Of a DNA stretch of 64,000 bases, positions 11,680 to 19,457 are shown one piece after another. Within the stretch, counting starts at the first letter, position 1, and every line of letters begins with the position of its first letter. This stretch comes from Terriglobia bacterium (GTDB lineage: Bacteria; Acidobacteriota; Terriglobia; Bryobacterales; Bryobacteraceae), in the NCBI GenBank assembly GCA_020073265.1, contig JAIQFN010000001.1, positions 186,001 to 250,000 of the forward strand, given 5' to 3'. A model generated the notes under the pieces. That model was not told the DNA's origin and ran no database searches. It was given only the letters and a program-made list of their open reading frames with translations. The translations under genes and the position numbers were made by a program.

Positions 11680-11702
11680 TCCTGAATTTGTGGAAACGCC
11701 GC

Positions 11703-12530
11703 CTATTTTCCGACACCCGGCGCGATAAAGAAATCCCACACCTGCATATTCACTTTGCCTTCGGTGTATTCGACCACCGCGTACTCGCCCGGCTCCATCG
11801 GTTTTTCCGGCCAGATCTTGAAGAGTCCATCGCCCACCTGTTTGCGAAAGGTCGCCACCAGGTCCGGCTCCTCGATCGTCTCATTGGTAACCGGCACCAC
11901 GCTCAGCTTCTCCACCACGCGATTCCCCTTGCGCAGCCCCATTCGCAGGATGCCGAAGCGCTCGTCGTTCGACAGACGAATATAAAATTCAGGTTCGCGG
12001 TTCGCCGTCCCCGTGGTCGCGTGCGGCCCGTCCAGCTCCAGCGTGGCCTTGCCCGGAACCATCGGCAGGGGGCTGAGAATCTTGAGCACGCTGCGCTTCT
12101 TGTCGGTGGCGACCTTGGACTCGGCCGCCTTGATCGCCGTCAACTTGTCGTCTTCGATCAAGTACACGCCCGGCTCCACCGGAATCCGCTCCACTTCCTT
12201 GCGGGCGTCCCGCTCGGCCTTGTCTTCGGCCGCCGACGCGGCTCGATCCTCGCGCGCTTCTTCTTCGCGCTGCTTGATCTCGGCTTGCGTCTTATCCAAA
12301 TCCACCAGGGACAGCGGCACCTCTTCCCATTCGCTCCGATCGGTGCTGAAGAACCGCACCCGGTCTTCTTCCACTTTGTACTCGCGCACCAGTTGATAGC
12401 TGCCGTCCTTGAGATACAGCTTGACCGTCGCGCCCAGCAGCGCGACAGCAGCCAGCAGAACACAGCACAGCGTTCGCAGGATAAGCGCCGCGCTTGTTGC
12501 TCTCAGCCGATGCTCCGCCCTGGTGCGCAT
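11703..12530 (-). CDS. Secreted protein of unknown function
   Basis: 275 residues with an N-terminal hydrophobic signal (LILRTLCCVLLAAVALLGAT). The mature N-terminus KLYLKDGSYQLVREYKVEED followed by DRVRFFSTDRSEWEEVPLSL is a short beta module that I recognise from several acidobacterial secreted proteins. It is followed by a charged coiled-coil stretch (residues about 88-125, KQREEEAREDRAASAAEDKA) and a beta-rich C-terminal domain ending YTEGKVNMQVWDFFIAPG. No enzyme motif is visible. It begins two bases after the stop of the site-2 protease gene, so the two are probably co-transcribed. Confidence 0.7.
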   Translation of the reverse strand: MRTRAEHRLRATSAALILRTLCCVLLAAVALLGATVKLYLKDGSYQLVREYKVEEDRVRFFSTDRSEWEEVPLSLVDLDKTQAEIKQREEEAREDRAASAAEDKAERDARKEVERIPVEPGVYLIEDDKLTAIKAAESKVATDKKRSVLKILSPLPMVPGKATLELDGPHATTGTANREPEFYIRLSNDERFGILRMGLRKGNRVVEKLSVVPVTNETIEEPDLVATFRKQVGDGLFKIWPEKPMEPGEYAVVEYTEGKVNMQVWDFFIAPGVGK

Positions 12531-12531
12531 T

Positions 12532-13662
12532 CTACCCTTCAGCCAATTGTAGCCCCGCGCTCCGGAGCAATAGGAACTGCGACAGATTTTCGGACGTCAA
12601 TAACCCCACCATGCGGCCATCCTGCATCACCGCCAGGCAAGCGCTGCCCTGCGCCATCAATGCCACTACCACCGACAACTCCGTGTCCGGCGAGACGCTG
12701 GTGAATTCCCGATCCATGAATCCGGCAATATACGACTGCGGCCCCTCCACCGCCATTCCACGCAGCAGCGCGTTGCGGCTCAGCAGCCCGATCACCTGAT
12801 CGCCATGCACCACTGGAAAATCCTGCTGCGCGGTGGACAACAACAGGTCGGCCGCGTCATGAAACGTGCTGGCGTGCGAAAGCGTCCGGTACTCGGTCAT
12901 CATGGCCGCGCGCACCGGAACTCCCTGCGACAGCGATCTCCGGCGCGAAGCCACGCCCTCGCTCTCGGCTCCCAAGTAGATGAAGAACGCGATCAAGGCC
13001 AACATCGGCACATAAAACAAACCGTAGGTGCCCAGACTGATCGCCAGCACACGCCCCGAAAAAGCCGCGATGCTGGTGGCTTCCGGTTCGGACCGGATCC
13101 GCGACAGCACCGCGCGCAACATCCGGCCTCCATCCATCGGAAAGGCGGGCAATAGATTGAATCCAGCCAGAATTAAATTGGCCAATGCAATTCGATCCGC
13201 GAGATTTGCGTCACCCGACTGCTCGAACGCCGCGAAATCCAACGCGCGGTTGTGCGAATAAAGCACCGCGACGATCAGCCCGGCAAGCGCAAGATTCACC
13301 AGCGGACCCGCCGCCGCGATCCAGAACTCCTCGCGAGGCTTGGCCGGCCGCTCCAATCGTGCCACGCCGCCGGTCGGATACATCACCACTTCCAGCGTCT
13401 TGATACCGCAGCGCGACGTGGCGAATGCGTGCCCCAGCTCGTGCAAAACTACGGAAGCCATCAATGCCAGCAAAAATAGCGCGTTGTTTCCCGCCGATTG
13501 ATTGTTCCCGATACCTGAAACGGCCAGGAAAATCAGAATCAAAACGAAAGTGAAATGGACTCGAACGGGAACGCCCATCAGCCGGATGGACCCCACCGAG
13601 CCAGGACTCATCGGTCGCGCCCTGCTGCGCTCCTGTGCCAAACCCTGCCTCTTCAATTTCAT
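12532..13662 (-). CDS. Site-2 protease-like M50 metalloprotease with CBS domains
   Basis: 376 residues. The zinc motif HELGH is at residues 74-78 (VVLHELGHAF) and the second metal site NLLPAFPMDGGR at 169-180, with Asp177. About five or six membrane segments surround them. Residues about 250-376 hold two CBS domains (QDFPVVHGDQVIGLLSRNAL; MVGLLTSENLSQFLL). This is the SpoIVFB-like class of intramembrane proteases, where the CBS pair senses adenine nucleotides. Substrate unknown. The start is uncertain: the ATG at 13611 would give MSPGSVGSIRL, which matches the usual family start better, and the first 17 residues are basic and atypical. A 13-bp palindrome GTGGCATAGCCAC (13664-13676) stands immediately before the ATG. 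Confidence 0.88.
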   Translation of the reverse strand: MKLKRQGLAQERSRARPMSPGSVGSIRLMGVPVRVHFTFVLILIFLAVSGIGNNQSAGNNALFLLALMASVVLHELGHAFATSRCGIKTLEVVMYPTGGVARLERPAKPREEFWIAAAGPLVNLALAGLIVAVLYSHNRALDFAAFEQSGDANLADRIALANLILAGFNLLPAFPMDGGRMLRAVLSRIRSEPEATSIAAFSGRVLAISLGTYGLFYVPMLALIAFFIYLGAESEGVASRRRSLSQGVPVRAAMMTEYRTLSHASTFHDAADLLLSTAQQDFPVVHGDQVIGLLSRNALLRGMAVEGPQSYIAGFMDREFTSVSPDTELSVVVALMAQGSACLAVMQDGRMVGLLTSENLSQFLLLRSAGLQLAEG

Positions 13663-13803
13663 TGTGGCATAGCCACTATCAAACTGGCCGGCCGGAAACG
13701 CTCTCGTTGCAGTTCCGTTTCAATGCAATGAAAAAACGCTGTCATCCAGCCCATGTGGCCGATCAACCATTGGAAATGCCGCGAGCCTATGGCATCCTGA
13801 ATC

Positions 13804-15372
13804 TTGACTCGCACAAAACGCATCTTCCTGGCGCTATTTGCCGTTGCGGCCACTCTGCTCGCGGCGAACACTCCGCCCGCCCGGCCACGCCTGGTGCTGG
13901 CCATCGTCATCGATCAATTCCGCTACGACTATCTGGAGCGCTTCCGAAAAGATTACAACAGCGGACTGAAGCGCCTCCTGGAACAAGGCGCAGTCTTCTC
14001 CGACGCCCACTATCTGCAAGCCGCCACCGTGACCGCCGTCGGCCACTCCACCTTCCTCAGCGGCGCCACGCCTTCGGTCAGCGGCATCATCAACAACGAT
14101 TGGTACGACCGCGAGAGCAGCCAGACCGTGACCAGCGTCTTCGATCCGAAATCGAAGCTGGTGGGCGGCGTCCCCGGAGCGCCCGGTTCCTCGCCTCGCC
14201 GGTTGCTGGTGAGCACGGTCGGCGACGAATTGAAGATGCACGGTGTCGAATCGAAGATCATCGGCGTGTCGATCAAGGACCGCAGCGCCATCCTGCCGGT
14301 CGGCCACATGGCGGACGGCGCCTACTGGTACGACGCAGATTCGAACCACTGGGTGACCAGCACCTACTACCGCGCCGAGTTGCCGGATTGGGTGCAGAAG
14401 CTCAATAGCGAGCAGCTCTATCAGCGTTACCTCGGCGCCAAGTGGCTGCCCTTCGACGCCCCGGATCAATCCGGCACGCCCTTCTGCAGCATGGCGGCGG
14501 GAACCGAAGTACGATTCTGCGGCGGCTTGGAAGCCACTCCCTGGGGCAACGAGATGATTGAAGAATTTGCCGAGCGCGCCATTTCCAACGAGAACCTCGG
14601 ACGCCATTCCGGCGTGGACATTCTCGCCGTCAGCTTCTCATCCAATGACTACGTCGGCCACGCTGTCGGCCCCGACGATCCGGCCGTGCGCGACATCTCC
14701 ATCCGCACCGATCGCCTGCTGGGCAAGCTGCTGGACTACGTCGACGCGCGCGTCGGCAAAGACGGCACGCTGGTAGTCTTGACAGCCGACCACGGCGTGG
14801 CGCCGGTACCCGAGGTCAACCAGGCGCGCAACATGCCGGGAGGCCGCCTTGCGGAGGCGCGCCTCACTCAGAGAATCTCGGAAGCTCTCACCAAGCGCTT
14901 CGGACCCGGAAAGTGGCTGCTCGGCGGATCGGCCACCATGCCGTACCTAAACCAGGAGCTGATTCAAACCCGCCGGCTCGATCCAGCCGAGGTGGAGCGC
15001 GTGGCCGCCGAGGCCGCATCCAAGCAGGAACACATCGCGCGCGTCTACACCCGGCACCAACTCCTGAGCGGTCAGGTGCAGCGCGACGACGTTGGGCGGG
15101 CCTTCAGCTTAGGCTTCTACGGTCCTCGTTCCGGCGACCTGCTCATCCTGCAGGAACCCTACTATTTGTTCGAAGCCACCGGCACATCGCACGGAACCCC
15201 CTACGATTACGATTCCCACGTGCCAATCATCTTCCTGGGACCGGGCATCCAGGCGCGGACCTACTGGCAGCGCGTCGCGCCCAACGACATCGCTCCTACT
15301 CTGTCGGCCATTCTCGGAATCGAAGCGCCCAGCGGCTCCATGGGCCGCGTGCTCAGCGAGCTGCTGCAATAA
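13804..15372 (+). CDS. PafA-like alkaline phosphatase, exported
   Basis: 522 residues from a TTG start, with signal peptide (IFLALFAVAATLLAANTPPA). Alkaline phosphatase-superfamily residues: Asp37 in VLAIVIDQFRYDYL, nucleophile Thr77 in AATVTAVGHSTFLSG, metal ligands in VLTADHGVAPVPE and GTSHGTPYDYDSHVPI. The Asn97/98 region (IINNDWYD) and SIKDR (Lys158, Arg160) match the phosphate-binding Asn, Lys and Arg that distinguish PafA/SPAP-type monoesterases from NPP-type diesterases, as I recall them. It should be a periplasmic phosphomonoesterase with broad substrate range, likely used for phosphate scavenging. The 3' end overlaps the convergent iscU-like gene by 20 bp. Confidence 0.85.
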   Translation: MTRTKRIFLALFAVAATLLAANTPPARPRLVLAIVIDQFRYDYLERFRKDYNSGLKRLLEQGAVFSDAHYLQAATVTAVGHSTFLSGATPSVSGIINNDWYDRESSQTVTSVFDPKSKLVGGVPGAPGSSPRRLLVSTVGDELKMHGVESKIIGVSIKDRSAILPVGHMADGAYWYDADSNHWVTSTYYRAELPDWVQKLNSEQLYQRYLGAKWLPFDAPDQSGTPFCSMAAGTEVRFCGGLEATPWGNEMIEEFAERAISNENLGRHSGVDILAVSFSSNDYVGHAVGPDDPAVRDISIRTDRLLGKLLDYVDARVGKDGTLVVLTADHGVAPVPEVNQARNMPGGRLAEARLTQRISEALTKRFGPGKWLLGGSATMPYLNQELIQTRRLDPAEVERVAAEAASKQEHIARVYTRHQLLSGQVQRDDVGRAFSLGFYGPRSGDLLILQEPYYLFEATGTSHGTPYDYDSHVPIIFLGPGIQARTYWQRVAPNDIAPTLSAILGIEAPSGSMGRVLSELLQ

Positions 15373-15736
15373 TCGACAGCAGCCGCTTCACCGCGTCCAC
15401 GCACAGCACCGCCGCGTGTTTCGACTCCGGAATCAACCCGCCCACCGCGGCATCAATCACGTCTGGTTTCAGCGCGGCCAGTTCAGCTCGCGTTTTTCCC
15501 TGCATCCACTCGGTGAGCGCCGACCCGCTCGCGATCGACGCCGTACACCCGCGCACCTTGTAGCGCACCTCCACGACGCGGTCTCCGTCGAAGAGCGCCG
15601 CCAGCCGCAGAATATCCCCGCAGGCCGGATTCTCAATGTCCACCGTCACCGCCGGCGGACCCAGCTCCCCCACGTTGCGCGGATTTTTGAAATGATCGAG
15701 AAAGACTTCGCTGTACACGACGCGGTCTCTATCCAA
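15353..15736 (-). CDS. IscU/NifU-type iron-sulfur cluster scaffold
   Basis: 127 residues. The three scaffold cysteines are in place: NPACGD (near 38-43), GCTASIASGS (near 63-72) and HAAVLCVDAVKRLL (near 106-119). The N-terminus VVYSEVFLDHFKNPRNVGEL is typical of IscU/SufU (NHxxxPRNxG). The usual HGCAIS is a diverged RGCTAS, and the spacing is of the IscU/NifU N-terminal domain. The start is TTG at 15736; GTG codons a few residues later are alternatives. No cysteine desulfurase or other isc/suf gene is adjacent, so it appears isolated here. Confidence 0.85.
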   Translation of the reverse strand: MDRDRVVYSEVFLDHFKNPRNVGELGPPAVTVDIENPACGDILRLAALFDGDRVVEVRYKVRGCTASIASGSALTEWMQGKTRAELAALKPDVIDAAVGGLIPESKHAAVLCVDAVKRLLSIIAAAR

Positions 15737-15764
15737 TTATGCTCATCTTCCCGCGGTGCCCGGT

Positions 15765-16142
15765 ATGACCACCGTCGTCGCCGCCGTCATCGAGCGCGAC
15801 GGACGCATCCTCATCGCGCAACGCAAGAACAGCGGCCAGCATCCGCTCAAGTGGGAGTTCCCCGGCGGAAAAGTGGAAGCCGACGAAACGCCCGAAGCCG
15901 CCGCCATCCGCGAGCTCTCCGAAGAATTGGCCATCCACGCCCGGATCGATCGCGAAATCATGCGCTACCAGTATCAGTACCCCGGACGCCCGCCCATTCT
16001 GCTGATCTTCTTCCGCGTGGTGGAGTTCGAAGGCCAGCCGCGCAACCTGGATTTCGAGCAGATCCGCTGGGAATCACCCGAGCGCCTCCGCGATTACGAT
16101 TTTCTGGAAGGCGACGCCGGCTTCATCGCGAGCTATTGCTGA
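15765..16142 (+). CDS. Nudix hydrolase, MutT-like
   Basis: 125 residues from the ATG at 15765; an upstream in-frame GTG at 15756 is less likely. The Nudix box runs from G35 to I57: GGKVEADE, then RELSEEL with Arg49, Glu50, Glu53 and Glu54 present and alanine in place of the final glycine. WEFPGGK just before it is typical of MutT (8-oxo-dGTP diphosphatase), and the C-terminus has the LDFEQIRWESPERLRDYDF pattern of the MutT/CTP pyrophosphohydrolase group. It probably sanitises oxidised nucleotides in the cytoplasm. It is divergent from the iscU-like gene, with 28 bp between the two starts. Confidence 0.88.
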   Translation: MTTVVAAVIERDGRILIAQRKNSGQHPLKWEFPGGKVEADETPEAAAIRELSEELAIHARIDREIMRYQYQYPGRPPILLIFFRVVEFEGQPRNLDFEQIRWESPERLRDYDFLEGDAGFIASYC

Positions 16143-16153
16143 ATTTCTCTCCA

Positions 16154-16196
16154 AGTGGGGCAGCCAATCCTGGCTGCAGCCGGCCTTCAGCCGGCG
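16154..16196 (+). repeat. Interspersed repeat family C, copy 1
   Basis: Begins AGTGGGGCAGCCAATCCTGG and continues CTGCAGCCGG then CCTTCAGCCGGCG. Contains two small stem-loops (CAGCCaatccTGGCTG and GCCGGccttcaGCCGGC). It begins 11 bases after the Nudix stop and overlaps the last ten bases of the convergent gene. Other copies: 32783-32824 and 41178-41283. Confidence 0.8.
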
Positions 16197-16573
16197 CGAT
16201 CCTTTTCCGCATGCTCTTCGCCTTCCGCTTCCCGCTCGATCGCCACGTACATCGGCCCCGCGCCGATCGACGCCACCAGAAACCACGTGCATCCGCCGGC
16301 ACGATTCACCGTCCTGAACTTCACGTGCTCGCCCGGCCCGGCGTCGAATTCGATGGTCTTCTTGTTCCAGGTGTTGTCCACCCGCAGCTTGTGCCGCCCC
16401 GCCGGTATGGGCTTTGAGAGCGTCTTGCCGAACAGCAGGTCTCCGATCCAGTCCCCGTCCAGCTTGCAGATGATTTGCCGTTGCTTGACGTCCTCAGGCG
16501 ACGTGCGCGCAATCGTCAGCCGCGCCGCCGGCTCCGTGCTGGTCTGGTTTTCAGCCGGCGGACTCACCGGCAT
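16187..16573 (-). CDS. Conserved hypothetical protein
   Basis: 128 residues, no obvious signal peptide in the reading used. The core, RLTIARTSPEDVKQRQIICK followed by LDGDWIGDLLFGKTLSKPIP and AGRHKLRVDNTWNKKTIEF, looks like a small beta-sandwich of PEGA-like type (the 'G-x-H-x-L-x-V' strand). A hydrophobic stretch follows (CTWFLVASIGAGPMYVAIE). I do not recognise a named family beyond that. Its stop codon lies inside a family C repeat. The start is uncertain because the sequence before residue 18 is of low complexity. Confidence 0.6.
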   Translation of the reverse strand: MPVSPPAENQTSTEPAARLTIARTSPEDVKQRQIICKLDGDWIGDLLFGKTLSKPIPAGRHKLRVDNTWNKKTIEFDAGPGEHVKFRTVNRAGGCTWFLVASIGAGPMYVAIEREAEGEEHAEKDRAG

Positions 16574-16600
16574 GTGGACTTCCGAAACAAAAGCAGCGCT

Positions 16601-17305
16601 TTACCTCGCCGGCAGCCTGAATTCCACGCCGCGCTCCGTGTTCAACCGCTGCGAAAGGTCGCGATCGATCAGATCCAGGCTGGCCTGGTTCAACGCGTGA
16701 TCGACGGTGACGTAGTGCAGGTTGGAACCCTCCATCCAATACCCCAAGGCCTGCACGATGCTGTGGTCTTTGAACGCGATCAGGTACAGCGTCGCCTGAT
16801 CTTCGTTCGCGCGCTGCGCCGGCACGGCATCCTGCGCCGAGGAATGCTCGTCAGGATTTGGATTCCCGTACTCGCGCACCACGGGATTGGCCTGCGGAGG
16901 AACAAAATTCTGATTGATCACCACCGAGGGCGCGCTGTTGGTGTTTACGATCGGCGGCGCCTGGTCGCCATAACCTGGCGCGTAGTTGGGTCCGTAGCCC
17001 GACGATGTATCGTACCCATAATCGTATCCGTAGCCGCCATAAAAAACCGGATACGGAACGATTGACCCGCGCTGATGAAACGGATGCGCCGCAGGCAAGG
17101 GACTTCTTACGACCGGACGTCCCGCGGATCCCGTTGGAAAACGCGGTCCGTTGAAACCGCCCGGCGGCATCGCCGGTGCGTGACCTGTGCCCGGATACAA
17201 AACGTTGCCGAACCCGCCCAGAGACCAGTATTGGCCCCCGCGGCCTTGTCCGAACGCAGTCCCCACCAGGCAAACGAAAATAGCCGCCGAGACCAAGGAG
17301 CGCAT
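16601..17305 (-). CDS. Secreted Gly/Tyr/Pro-rich protein, unknown function
   Basis: 234 residues from the ATG at 17305, chosen because GGGGAGGTGTT stands directly before it and a clear signal peptide follows (RSLVSAAIFVCLVGTAFGQG). Residues about 20-130 are low-complexity, rich in Gly, Pro and Tyr (YGGYGYDYGYDTSSGYGPNY). The C-terminal ~60 residues are ordered: TLYLIAFKDHSIVQALGYWM followed by EGSNLHYVTVDHALNQASLD. That tail recurs, from memory, in other acidobacterial secreted proteins. It is probably a surface or periplasmic protein; the function is unknown. It is divergent from the molybdopterin oxidoreductase gene. Confidence 0.7.
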   Translation of the reverse strand: MRSLVSAAIFVCLVGTAFGQGRGGQYWSLGGFGNVLYPGTGHAPAMPPGGFNGPRFPTGSAGRPVVRSPLPAAHPFHQRGSIVPYPVFYGGYGYDYGYDTSSGYGPNYAPGYGDQAPPIVNTNSAPSVVINQNFVPPQANPVVREYGNPNPDEHSSAQDAVPAQRANEDQATLYLIAFKDHSIVQALGYWMEGSNLHYVTVDHALNQASLDLIDRDLSQRLNTERGVEFRLPAR

Positions 17306-17374
17306 AACACCTCCCCACATCGATTGTAGCTCACAACACGAAATTCCAAGCCAGCCAAACGTTATAATCGAGAC

Positions 17375-19426
17375 ATGCCGGATGTCCGACATTCCGTCTG
17401 CGCCCTGGATTGCCCCGATTGCTGCTCGCTGCTCATCAATGTAGAAGACGGAAAGGGGAGCCACTTGCGTGGAGACCCGAATCATCCCGTCACGCGCGGA
17501 TTTCTGTGCGGCAAGGTGGCCCGGTACCTGGAGCGTGAGTACTCACAGGACCGCCTGCTCTACCCCCAAAAGCGCGTCGGGCGCAAAGGCGAAGGCAAGT
17601 TCGAACGCATCTCCTGGGATGAAGCGCTCGACACCATCGCGCGCAACCTGGCGCAAGTCTCGGCCGAACACGGCACCGAAGCGATCCTGCCCTACAGCTA
17701 CGCGGGCACCATGGGCTTGCTCAACGGCTCGGGCATGGACCGGCGCTTCTTCCATCGCCTGGGCGCCTCGCGGCTCGACCGTACCATCTGCTCGTCGGCC
17801 GGCGGCGCCGGTCTCACCGCCACGCTCGGCCTGCGCTACGGCACCGAGCCCGAGCAGTTCCGCCACTCCAAGCTGATCATCGCCTGGGGCGCCAGCATCC
17901 TCGCCACCAACGTCCATCTGTGGCCCTTCATCGTCGAGGCCCGCCGCAACGGAGCCAGGCTCTACACCATCGATCCGGTAAAAAATCGCACCGGACAGCT
18001 CGCCGACAAGCACTTCGCAATTTTCCCCGGCAGCGATCTCGCGCTCGCGCTCGGTCTGATGCACGTCATCATCGGCGAAAAGCTCTACGACGCCGATTAC
18101 GTCGCAAGCTACACCGACGGATTCGACGCGCTTCGCAAACGCGCCGCCGAATATCCGCCCGAACGCGTCGAATCGCTCACCGGACTCGATCGCCAGGACA
18201 TCGTCGCGCTGGCCCGCGAGTACGCCACCACGCGCCCGGCCGCCATCCGCTTGAACTACGGCGTGCAGCGCAGCGATCGCGGCGGCACGGCGGTTCGAGC
18301 CATTTCCGCGCTCCCCGCCCTCATCGGATCCTGGCGCGAAGTCGGCGGCGGCCTGCAGCTTTCCACCACCCAGGCGTTTCAACTGAATCGCGCCGGCCTC
18401 GAAATGGCCGAGCTGCAGCAGCGCTCCCCGCTCGGACGCCCGGCCCGCATCGTCAACATGGCCGAGCTCGGCAAGGCGCTAACTGAACTCGCCGATCCGC
18501 CCGTGAAAGCCCTCGTCGTCTACAACTCGAATCCCGCCGCCATCGCGCCCAATCAAAACCTGGTGCTCGAAGGCATGCAGCGCGACGACCTGTTCACCGT
18601 CGTGCTCGAGCAATTCCAGAACGACACCGCCGATTACGCCGACATCCTGCTGCCATCCACAACCTTCCTGGAACACACCGATCTCTACCTCGCCTACGGC
18701 CACTACTACCTGCAGCTCGCGCGGCCCGCTCTTCCCTCCCCCGGCGAAACCCGATCCAACGTCGAAGTGTTCCGCGCGCTCGCCGGGCGCATGGGTTTCG
18801 AAGACCCCTGCTTCCGCGATTCGGAAGACGACATGATCCGAACGCTACTCCGCTCCGAACATCCGTTCTTGCAAGGCATCACGCTCGAGCAGCTCGACCG
18901 CGATCATTCCGTGCGCCTGAACGTCGCCCCGCCCGGCCAGCCGTTCCTGCCGTTCGCCAACGGAGGATTCGGCACGCCTTCCGGCAAGTGCGAATTCGGC
19001 GCCGAGACGCTCGGCTACCAGCCGCCCGTCGAATCGCGCCTGGGAGCTTCCGAGCTGCGATCGCAGTTCCCGCTCGAGCTCATCTCCGCCAAAAGCCACG
19101 ACAGCATGAACTCCACGTTCGGCAATCGCCCCTGGGCGCAGCGCGAAACCGCCACCCTGTTCATGCACGAATCCGACGCCCAAACGCGCGGCATCTCCAA
19201 CGGCGACCGCGTGCGCATCTTCAACGCCCGCGGCAGTTGCCTGTCGGTGGCGGACGTCAACGGCACCGTTCGATCCGGCGTGGTCTGGTCTCCATCGGTT
19301 CGCTGGAGCAAGCTCTCGCCCGATGCCCGTAACATAAACGCCCTCACGTCCGACCGGCTCACCGACATCGGCGGCGGCCCCACCTTCTATAGCTGCCTGG
19401 TACAGGTTGAGAAGTGCGGCGACTGA
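17375..19426 (+). CDS. Molybdopterin oxidoreductase (DMSO reductase family), cytoplasmic
   Basis: 683 residues. The N-terminus carries the [4Fe-4S] cysteines C9-x3-C13-x2/3-C16/17 and C45 (CALDCPDCC, FLCGK), then the bis-MGD binding regions (IIAWGASILATNVHLWPFI, YTIDPVKNRTGQLADKH, YNSNPAAIAPNQNLV). The C-terminal molydopterin dinucleotide-binding domain has SMNSTFGNRP and HESDAQTRGISNGDRVRIFN. There is no Tat signal. It resembles the YoaE/thiosulfate-reductase-like group of stand-alone dehydrogenases. No electron-transfer subunit is adjacent; the downstream gene is an unrelated membrane protein. Substrate unknown. Confidence 0.88.
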   Translation: MPDVRHSVCALDCPDCCSLLINVEDGKGSHLRGDPNHPVTRGFLCGKVARYLEREYSQDRLLYPQKRVGRKGEGKFERISWDEALDTIARNLAQVSAEHGTEAILPYSYAGTMGLLNGSGMDRRFFHRLGASRLDRTICSSAGGAGLTATLGLRYGTEPEQFRHSKLIIAWGASILATNVHLWPFIVEARRNGARLYTIDPVKNRTGQLADKHFAIFPGSDLALALGLMHVIIGEKLYDADYVASYTDGFDALRKRAAEYPPERVESLTGLDRQDIVALAREYATTRPAAIRLNYGVQRSDRGGTAVRAISALPALIGSWREVGGGLQLSTTQAFQLNRAGLEMAELQQRSPLGRPARIVNMAELGKALTELADPPVKALVVYNSNPAAIAPNQNLVLEGMQRDDLFTVVLEQFQNDTADYADILLPSTTFLEHTDLYLAYGHYYLQLARPALPSPGETRSNVEVFRALAGRMGFEDPCFRDSEDDMIRTLLRSEHPFLQGITLEQLDRDHSVRLNVAPPGQPFLPFANGGFGTPSGKCEFGAETLGYQPPVESRLGASELRSQFPLELISAKSHDSMNSTFGNRPWAQRETATLFMHESDAQTRGISNGDRVRIFNARGSCLSVADVNGTVRSGVVWSPSVRWSKLSPDARNINALTSDRLTDIGGGPTFYSCLVQVEKCGD

Positions 19427-19457
19427 GGACCGGCCCCGACCTGCTCCCGCTCCCGTG

